Positions 58,725 through 64,000 of a stretch of 64,000 bases of DNA are shown here, one piece after another (the first letter of the stretch is position 1; every line of letters begins with the position of its first letter). The DNA is from an uncultured Bacilli bacterium (lineage in GTDB: Bacteria; Bacillota_I; Bacilli_A; RF39; UBA660), in contig CAKOHG010000001.1 in the NCBI GenBank assembly GCA_934085565.1, forward strand, positions 124,001-188,000, given 5' to 3'. The translations under genes were made by a program, and so were the position numbers. The notes beneath the pieces are model-generated. The model made no database searches. It saw nothing but the letters and a program-made list of their open reading frames with translations, and was not told the origin of the DNA.

Positions 58725-59312
58725 ATGCAAATTGGAAAAAAATATATTGTACAATTATGTGAAGTTAGTAAAGAAACTTTGAATAAAAGCAAACAAGAAA
58801 AAGATGAAATATTTAAAACTAATAATGGGATATTTCAAAATGATGATATTTTTTTAAATCATGAAAGTATTTTAGTAACACCAACAAGGGTTAGCGGGAT
58901 TGTAAGAGAGTGTATAACGGGTAAAGAAATACCAATAGTTACCCTAGAAATTTATAAAAATTTTGATAAAAAAATGCCTAACATTGCTACTCCTTATGCA
59001 TACTATGTAAATAGTAACTTCAAATCGAGTTTATTTGCTTTTCAGATTATTTATTATGGAATGGGATATAAAATAGAAAATGCTACTTATAATCGTGTTT
59101 TAGTAAGTGAAAATGAAAAATCTACGACTAAAATATCTGAAAGAGAAGAAGAAAGAAAAGTAATTGCTGATTTTGTGCATAGTAAGAATATGACTTTATC
59201 AGAATATCGAGAATATTTAAATAATCGTTTAGCTTTATTAGAAGAAAGAAAAACAAGGACATTAGGACAATCTTTAAAAAGAGTTATGAATTTACATCAT
59301 AAAAAAAAGTAA
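58725..59312 (+). CDS. Hypothetical 195-aa protein
   Basis: ATG after GAAGGAGG. Soluble, with a first part of mixed structure (about 1-125, including SILVTPTRVSGIVRECITGKE) and a helical, highly charged C-terminal part (REEERKVIADFVHSKNMTLSEYREYL, ending LHHKKK). No motif recognised. Monocistronic between terminators; codon use like its neighbours. Confidence 0.65.
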   Translation: MQIGKKYIVQLCEVSKETLNKSKQEKDEIFKTNNGIFQNDDIFLNHESILVTPTRVSGIVRECITGKEIPIVTLEIYKNFDKKMPNIATPYAYYVNSNFKSSLFAFQIIYYGMGYKIENATYNRVLVSENEKSTTKISEREEERKVIADFVHSKNMTLSEYREYLNNRLALLEERKTRTLGQSLKRVMNLHHKKK

Positions 59313-59338
59313 GACCTTTATGCGTCTTACTTTTTAAT
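59309..59338. terminator. Bidirectional terminator between the 195-aa gene and rpmB
   Basis: AGTAAGAC / GTCTTACT hairpin with T-run on the plus strand; serves both convergent genes. Confidence 0.75.
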
Positions 59339-59496
59339 TAAGCTATTTTTTTTGCTTCTCTTGCACTAATGATTACCTTTTCTCCATTGATAGTTTTCTT
59401 TTGAAGGTTTGGCTTTTGAACTCTTTTAGTTGCGTTAAGTGCTTTACTTCTTGAATTAACTGTTAAAGGTTTTTTTGTTGATACTTTCTTTGCCAT
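59338..59496 (-). CDS. rpmB: 50S ribosomal protein L28
   Basis: 52 aa, minus strand; ATG at 59496 follows GAGGTGA. Sequence NSRSKALNATKRVQKPNLQK then GEKVIISAREAKKIA matches the L28 core (NxxSHAxNKTKRxxxPNLQK ... VWVSTRALK). The N-terminus has no zinc cysteines. Somewhat shorter than the usual 60-odd residues. A small basic ribosomal protein of the large subunit. Confidence 0.88.
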   Translation of the reverse strand: MAKKVSTKKPLTVNSRSKALNATKRVQKPNLQKKTINGEKVIISAREAKKIA

Positions 59497-59636
59497 TTAT
59501 CATTCACCTCGCTTTTTCTCTTTAAAAATCTTATCAAAAAGAAAAGCTAAAGTCAAATAAAATCGGTCTGTTTTCAAGTGAGATTACTTTTTTTTCTTGG
59601 AAATCTATGATAAAATGAAAAAGCAGGTGATAAATC

Positions 59637-60140
59637 ATGAAACAAACCTTAAAAGAAGCAATCCCTTATGTTGTTATTGTTTTAATCGTTATTGGGATAC
59701 GTTTTTTTATAGTAACTCCTATAAAGGTAAATGGTATGAGTATGTATGATACTTTAAATGGTAAAGAAATTATGCTTTTATGGTATCAAAAAGATATTAA
59801 AAGATATGATATCGTTGTTGCAGATTTAATGGAAAATGGAAAAAAAACTGACACCATTATTAAAAGAGTATATGGTCTTCCTGGTGAAACGATTAAATGT
59901 GAAAATGGTATGATTTATATAAATGATCATAAAATTGATGATCCTTATGCTTACGGTAAAACAGAAGATTTTGAAGCAGTTACCTTAAAAGATGATGAGT
60001 ATTTCATTTTAGGCGATAATAGAGAAATCTCTTTAGATAGTCATATTTTTGGCCCGGAAAAGAAAGAAAATATCAAAGGTGTTGCGGACTTTATTATCTT
60101 TCCTTTTAGTCGTTTTGGCAAAGTAGAAACTAAAGAATAA
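59637..60140 (+). CDS. lepB: Signal peptidase I
   Basis: 167 aa, typical of Gram-positive type. One N-terminal membrane segment (about 9-27), catalytic Ser35 in GMSM, catalytic Lys76 in IIKRVYGLPGE, and GDNREISLDSHIFG. It removes signal peptides outside the membrane. Start ATG follows AGGTGA. Upstream of rbgA and rnhB, a Bacillus-like order. Confidence 0.96.
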   Translation: MKQTLKEAIPYVVIVLIVIGIRFFIVTPIKVNGMSMYDTLNGKEIMLLWYQKDIKRYDIVVADLMENGKKTDTIIKRVYGLPGETIKCENGMIYINDHKIDDPYAYGKTEDFEAVTLKDDEYFILGDNREISLDSHIFGPEKKENIKGVADFIIFPFSRFGKVETKE

Positions 60141-60147
60141 ACTAAGA

Positions 60148-61026
60148 ATGGATGTGAATAAAATGGATAATAATTTAAAAACAACAAATATTAACTTTTA
60201 CCCAGGCCATATGGCTAAGGCAAGAAGATTAATTGCTGAAAAATATCCTTTAATAGATATTGTTTATGAGGTTGTAGATGCCCGTATTCCTTTTTCTTCT
60301 AAAATTAAAGATATCTATAATATTATTGGAAATAAACCTAAAATATTAATTATGACCAAAAAAGATTTATGTGACGAAAAGATCACGAATGCTTGGGTTA
60401 ACTATTATGAAAATTTAGGTAATCCAGTGGTATTAGTTGACTTAAATAATACCAATGATTATGAAAAAATAGTGACATTAACACACCAAATTATGGCTAA
60501 AACACAAGAAAAGAGAATGGATAAAGGTTTAAAAGAAAAAGAAATCCGTGCTTTAGTTGTCGGTATTCCTAATGTTGGTAAAAGTACTCTTATCAATCGT
60601 TTGTGTAAAAGAAAAGTAGCTAACGTTGGAAATAAACCAGGTGTCACTCAAAATATTAGTTGGCTTAGAACTCACAGTGATATCTTATTACTAGATACCC
60701 CAGGTATTTTGTGGCCTAAATTAGATCAAAATGAAGTGGCTTATAATTTAGCGTCTTTTACAGCGATTAAAGAAGAAGTATTACCCATTGATGATATTGC
60801 TGTTTATATTTTAAAAAAATTATCTATGTATTATCCAGATAAGTTACAAGAGTATTATGGCTTAGAAAAAGTAGACGATGAAAATATTATGGAAGCATAT
60901 GAAACTATTGGTAAGAAAATTGGAGCAATGAGAAATGGTGAAGTAGACTATGAACGGGTATCTACTAAAATCATCAATGATATTAAATTAGAAAAAATAA
61001 AAGGGATCACTTTTGATAGGAAGTAA
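60148..61026 (+). CDS. rbgA: Ribosome biogenesis GTPase RbgA (YlqF)
   Basis: 292 aa from ATG 60148, or 287 aa from ATG 60163; neither has a strong ribosome site, and GGATGTGA slightly favours 60163. NFYPGHMAKARRLI is the family start. The G motifs are circularly permuted as expected: TKKD (G4) before GIPNVGKSTLIN (G1) and LDTPG (G3). RbgA assists late 50S assembly. Confidence 0.95.
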   Translation: MDVNKMDNNLKTTNINFYPGHMAKARRLIAEKYPLIDIVYEVVDARIPFSSKIKDIYNIIGNKPKILIMTKKDLCDEKITNAWVNYYENLGNPVVLVDLNNTNDYEKIVTLTHQIMAKTQEKRMDKGLKEKEIRALVVGIPNVGKSTLINRLCKRKVANVGNKPGVTQNISWLRTHSDILLLDTPGILWPKLDQNEVAYNLASFTAIKEEVLPIDDIAVYILKKLSMYYPDKLQEYYGLEKVDDENIMEAYETIGKKIGAMRNGEVDYERVSTKIINDIKLEKIKGITFDRK

Positions 61027-61029
61027 GAT

Positions 61030-61677
61030 ATGACAAATGATTTATTAGCTTATGAAAAAGATTTATATGAAGAAGGATATGAATTTATTTGTGGAACGGA
61101 TGAAGCAGGACGTGGACCTCTTGTCGGACCTGTCGTTGCAGGAGCCGTTATTTTACCTAAAAATTATCATTTAGAGGGCTTAACCGATTCTAAAAAATTA
61201 AGTGAAAAGAAAAGAGAAAAATTTTTTGAAATTATCAAAAAAGATGCTATTGCTTATGGTATAGGAATCGTAGATGCCAAAACGATTGATGAAATAAATA
61301 TTTATGAAGCCAGTCGTTTGGCTATGAAAAAGGCTATTTCTAACATGCAGATAAAACCAGATTATATTTTAACAGATGCTATGCCTATTTTAGATATGGA
61401 CGTACCTGTTAAACCAATTATTCATGGAGATGGTTTATCTATTACTATCGCAGCTGCGAGTGTTCTTGCTAAAGTAACCAGGGATCATTATATGTGCGAA
61501 TTAGATAAAAAATATCCTCAGTACGAATTTAAAAAACACAAAGGTTATCCAACAAAAAGACATCTAGAATTAATAAATGAATATGGGGTGACAGAAGATT
61601 ATCGTTTTACTTATAAACCAGTCCAAAAAGTATTAGAAAGTAGTGAAATAAATGAAAAAACAAATGAAAAAAATTAA
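61030..61677 (+). CDS. rnhB: Ribonuclease HII
   Basis: 215 aa. DEAGRGPLVGPVVAGAVIL holds the first two acidic active-site residues; YILTDAMPILD and AASVLAKVTRDHYM follow the RNase HII pattern. It removes ribonucleotides and RNA from RNA-DNA hybrids. Starts 3 bp after rbgA, and the next gene begins inside it (26-bp overlap). Confidence 0.97.
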   Translation: MTNDLLAYEKDLYEEGYEFICGTDEAGRGPLVGPVVAGAVILPKNYHLEGLTDSKKLSEKKREKFFEIIKKDAIAYGIGIVDAKTIDEINIYEASRLAMKKAISNMQIKPDYILTDAMPILDMDVPVKPIIHGDGLSITIAAASVLAKVTRDHYMCELDKKYPQYEFKKHKGYPTKRHLELINEYGVTEDYRFTYKPVQKVLESSEINEKTNEKN

Positions 61678-63640
61678 TGTTCTTTCTTATTTGATACCTA
61701 TTTTCTTTTTCTTTGCCGTAGAAATTCTTTTTCGAATCTTACTTAATTTTCCTATTTTAGATTATGCAACCATTCGTACTTTCTTTTCAAGTGTCCTTTT
61801 AGTATCTATTTTGAATCTTATTTCTTTGCTTTTTAAAACCAATAAACAAAGAAATATTTTTATTCTCGTTTGCCTATTTTTAGTCAGTATTTATGATTGG
61901 GGACAATATGGCTTTCACAATTATTTAGGAATGTTTATTTCTTTAAATACAGCTTCTCAAGCCAGTGCTGTTACCGATTACATCGAGGCTTTTTTAGAAA
62001 GCTTTCCTGCTGAAAGCTATATGCTTTATGCGCCTTTATGTATTTATGCTATTTATTTAATCTTTTTTAAAAAAGAAAAAAATGCAAAAAAAGAAAAACA
62101 AGTTGTGGTTAACTTAACTGGAGCTATCTTAGGAATTGTTTTATGGCTTTCAACGATTTATATTCCTTTTTTTCAAAATCCTTTACAATTAGTTTCTAAT
62201 AAAGAATTAGTTTTAAATCCAACTAATTCTTCTATTGCTATCAATCAATTTGGGGGAATTACTTATTTCTTTTTAGATTTTAAAGAACTTGTTTTGCCTC
62301 ATCAAGTCAAAGTAGCAGACAATTTAGAAGAAGAAAAAGATGATGATGCTTTATGGTTAGAAGTTATAAAAGAAGAACAAAATCCTACTTATAAAAAATT
62401 AAATTCCTATTTTATCCAAAATAGTGAAGCAGAAAAAAATGACTATACCGGTTATTTTAAAGGGAAAAATGTCATTGTGATTATGATGGAATCAGTTAAT
62501 TATGCTATTGATAATGCTGAATATTTTCCAAATTTCACAAGAATGCTAAAAAATAGTTGGTATTGGACTAACCATTATAGTCCAAGAGGAACTTGTGCTA
62601 CTGCAGATAATGAATTTTCTGGTATTACAAGTCTTTATGCAATAAGCAGTACTTGTACGACAAATACCTATTTAAATAATACTTATTTTGAATCTATGTT
62701 TAATCGTTTTCGAGCTTCGGGATATAAAACAAGTAGCTTTCATGATTATGATGATACCTATTATCAAAGAAGTATTTATCATTATAATTTAGGAAGCGAA
62801 AAATTTTATAATGTGGTAGACCTTGGTATCCCTTATGTCAGTAACGGTGTGGAGTGGCCAAATGATAGCTTAATGATGGGACAGGTCGTTAATCTTGCTA
62901 AAGATTCTTCAAAACCATTCATGACGTTTATTACAACCGTAAGTGCGCATATGTCTTATGCTTATAAAAGTGGCGAAGGCGATAAATATATGAGCCTTTT
63001 TGAAGATGAAGGTTATGACGAAGAAACAAGACGTTATTTATCTAAGCTTAAAATCACCGATGATTCTTTAGGGGTATTACTCGATTCTTTACAAAATGAA
63101 GGAATTTTAGATGATACGGTTATTGTTATGTATGGAGATCATTATCCTTATGGACTATCTAAAGAAGATGTCTCAAAAATCGTTTCCTATGACGTGAATC
63201 TTTACAATGACATTGAAAAGACTCCTTTTGTCATATATAATAGTAAACTGAGTGCCAAAGTATTTGAAGATAAAACGTCTTACATTAATTTATTACCAAC
63301 TTTGGCTAATTTGTTTGATTTAGATTATGATGCTAGATTTTACATGGGTGAAGATATATTAAGCAAAAATTATGTCGGAAGAGTCGTGTTTAATGATTCT
63401 TCTTGGATAGATGATATTGCTTTTTATGACGCTTTAAACAGCAAAATTACTTATCTTGGTGATGAAACTTATACGACAGAAGAAATCAAAAAAATTAATC
63501 AAACAATATATAATAAAAAAGAAATGAGTAGGCTTGCTATTACAACCAATTATTTTGATTATTTAGAAAAAGCCTTAAAAGAAAGGGAAGAAGCACAAAA
63601 TGAAGAAACTAATGATCGTGGAATCACCTCACAAGAGTAA
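61652..63640 (+). CDS. LTA synthase-family membrane sulfatase/phosphoglycerol transferase
   Basis: 662 aa. About five membrane segments (residues 10-185), then a large outer sulfatase-fold domain: VIVIMMESVNYAI, the catalytic Thr region RGTCATADNEFSG, SSFHDYD and YGDHYPYG with metal ligands. LtaS-type enzymes transfer glycerol phosphate from phosphatidylglycerol to build lipoteichoic acid; related proteins modify other polymers. ATG at 61652 or 61664. topA begins inside its 3' end, so rbgA-rnhB-this gene-topA are probably one operon. Confidence 0.9.
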   Translation: MKKQMKKINVLSYLIPIFFFFAVEILFRILLNFPILDYATIRTFFSSVLLVSILNLISLLFKTNKQRNIFILVCLFLVSIYDWGQYGFHNYLGMFISLNTASQASAVTDYIEAFLESFPAESYMLYAPLCIYAIYLIFFKKEKNAKKEKQVVVNLTGAILGIVLWLSTIYIPFFQNPLQLVSNKELVLNPTNSSIAINQFGGITYFFLDFKELVLPHQVKVADNLEEEKDDDALWLEVIKEEQNPTYKKLNSYFIQNSEAEKNDYTGYFKGKNVIVIMMESVNYAIDNAEYFPNFTRMLKNSWYWTNHYSPRGTCATADNEFSGITSLYAISSTCTTNTYLNNTYFESMFNRFRASGYKTSSFHDYDDTYYQRSIYHYNLGSEKFYNVVDLGIPYVSNGVEWPNDSLMMGQVVNLAKDSSKPFMTFITTVSAHMSYAYKSGEGDKYMSLFEDEGYDEETRRYLSKLKITDDSLGVLLDSLQNEGILDDTVIVMYGDHYPYGLSKEDVSKIVSYDVNLYNDIEKTPFVIYNSKLSAKVFEDKTSYINLLPTLANLFDLDYDARFYMGEDILSKNYVGRVVFNDSSWIDDIAFYDALNSKITYLGDETYTTEEIKKINQTIYNKKEMSRLAITTNYFDYLEKALKEREEAQNEETNDRGITSQE

Positions 63641-64000
63641 AACCATCAGTGGTTTTTTAGGTTGTGACTATAAAGTAGTATCTAGTAAGGGACATATTAT
63701 GGACCTTGCTACCTCTGGTAAATTTGGTCTAGGGGTTGATGTCGAAAATGATTTTAAAGCAAGTTATGTACCTATTAAAGGTAAAAGTGCTTTGATAAAA
63801 GAGCTAAAAAAAGAAGTAAAAGATGCGGACGAAATCATCTTATCAACCGACCCCGACCGTGAAGGAGAAGCTATTTCTTGGCATTTAAAAGAAACTTTAA
63901 ATATCAAAGATGATAATTATGTTCGTGTCACCTTTAATGAAATTACGAAAGATGTTGTTTTAAATGCCTTAGATAATCCTCGAAAAATTGATGATAATTT
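63600..64000 (+). CDS. topA: DNA topoisomerase I, N-terminal part (3' end outside window)
   Basis: ATG at 63600 after AAAGGGAAG, overlapping the upstream gene by 41 bp; the frame is open to the window end (about 133 codons). Toprim domain sequence: LMIVESPHKSKTISGFLG, SSKGHIMDL and LSTDPDREGEAISWHL, all diagnostic of type IA topoisomerase I. It relaxes negative supercoils; the active-site Tyr lies beyond the window. Confidence 0.96.
   Translation, partial: MKKLMIVESPHKSKTISGFLGCDYKVVSSKGHIMDLATSGKFGLGVDVENDFKASYVPIKGKSALIKELKKEVKDADEIILSTDPDREGEAISWHLKETLNIKDDNYVRVTFNEITKDVVLNALDNPRKIDDN

Noticed and set aside
1..64000. Mycoplasma-type code (TGA = Trp)
   Set aside because: Tryptophan is coded by TGG throughout and several intact genes end in TGA.
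1..64000. CRISPR array, rRNA genes, intact insertion sequences or prophage
   Set aside because: I saw no regularly spaced repeats, no rRNA sequence and no transposase or phage structural gene beyond the Rpn-type remnant and the tRNA-Lys scar.

Overview
The window is AT-rich (my estimate is about 30% GC) chromosomal DNA of a low-GC Gram-positive bacterium. Codon use is standard: TGG encodes Trp, and TGA ends several genes (spoIIAA, trmK, the 112-aa gene before dut), so this is not a code-4 mycoplasma. Sporulation genes (gerM, gerE, spoIIIAH, a dacF-spoIIAA-sigF-like block), competence genes (comEA-comEC), class III nucleotide reduction (nrdDG), a sortase system and Bacillus-type gene order (dnaG-rpoD-trmK-yqfQ, scpAB, rbgA-rnhB-topA) point to an anaerobic, probably gut-type member of the Bacilli related to Erysipelotrichia or RF39-like lineages. 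That placement is inference.

Layout. 1-3.8 kb: racemase (cut by the window edge), ATP-grasp ligase of D-aspartate-ligase type and an AsnB-type amidotransferase, a plausible peptidoglycan cross-bridge operon. 3.9-4.4 kb: five tRNAs (Val, Thr, Tyr, Gln, Lys), followed by a roughly 430-bp scar of an integrated element whose att core repeats the 3' end of tRNA-Lys. 5-8 kb: small XRE regulator, rplS, tRNA-Arg, oligoendopeptidase F. 8-9.8 kb (minus): gerM, gerE, spoIIIAH with sigma-E- and sigma-K-like promoters. 9.9-13.5 kb: a CmpB-family membrane protein, then a C39-peptidase ABC exporter with two double-glycine peptides. 13.5-19 kb: VanY, DacF-like, LCP, SpoIIAA and a SigF-like factor, with no spoIIAB. 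19-21.5 kb: LPXTG-like surface protein and its own sortase. 21.6-27.9 kb: Ppx/GppA-like protein, an unknown gene, two minus-strand tRNAs, tandem-duplicated Tim44-like/zinc-ribbon proteins with an SPFH protein, and a Crp/Fnr regulator. 28-31.5 kb: nrdD, nrdG, a deoxyribosyltransferase-like gene, dut. 31.5-38.3 kb: hrcA-grpE-orf-dnaK-pepF-dnaJ. 38.4-40.4 kb: orphan RnfC/RnfD-like pair. 40.5-44.4 kb: dnaG-rpoD-trmK and convergent yqfQ. 44.5-48.8 kb: broken Rpn-type nuclease gene, comEA-comEC, HAD protein. 48.9-54 kb: unknown membrane protein, scpAB, tRNA-Leu, DUF1653 protein, RNase R. 54-58.6 kb: MarR regulator and a heterodimeric ABC exporter. 58.7-64 kb: unknown gene, rpmB (minus, 52 aa), signal peptidase I, rbgA, rnhB, an LTA-synthase-family protein, and the start of topA.

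How it fits together. A promoter element resembling sigma-H sites, an AAAGGAAAT box, exactly 11 bp, then an AT-rich -10, occurs before four units: the peptide exporter, dnaG-rpoD, the Rpn-type gene and comEA-comEC. Together with the sigma-E and sigma-K-like sites this suggests an intact Bacillus-style starvation cascade linking competence, peptide secretion and sporulation. The most unusual points are the missing spoIIAB with an abnormal sigF start, the sigma-H-like regulon with a two-peptide bacteriocin-like locus, a tandem repeat of sigma region 1.1 in RpoD, a sortase lacking its usual arginine, and a Crp/Fnr palindrome placed to repress its own gene and activate nrdDG.
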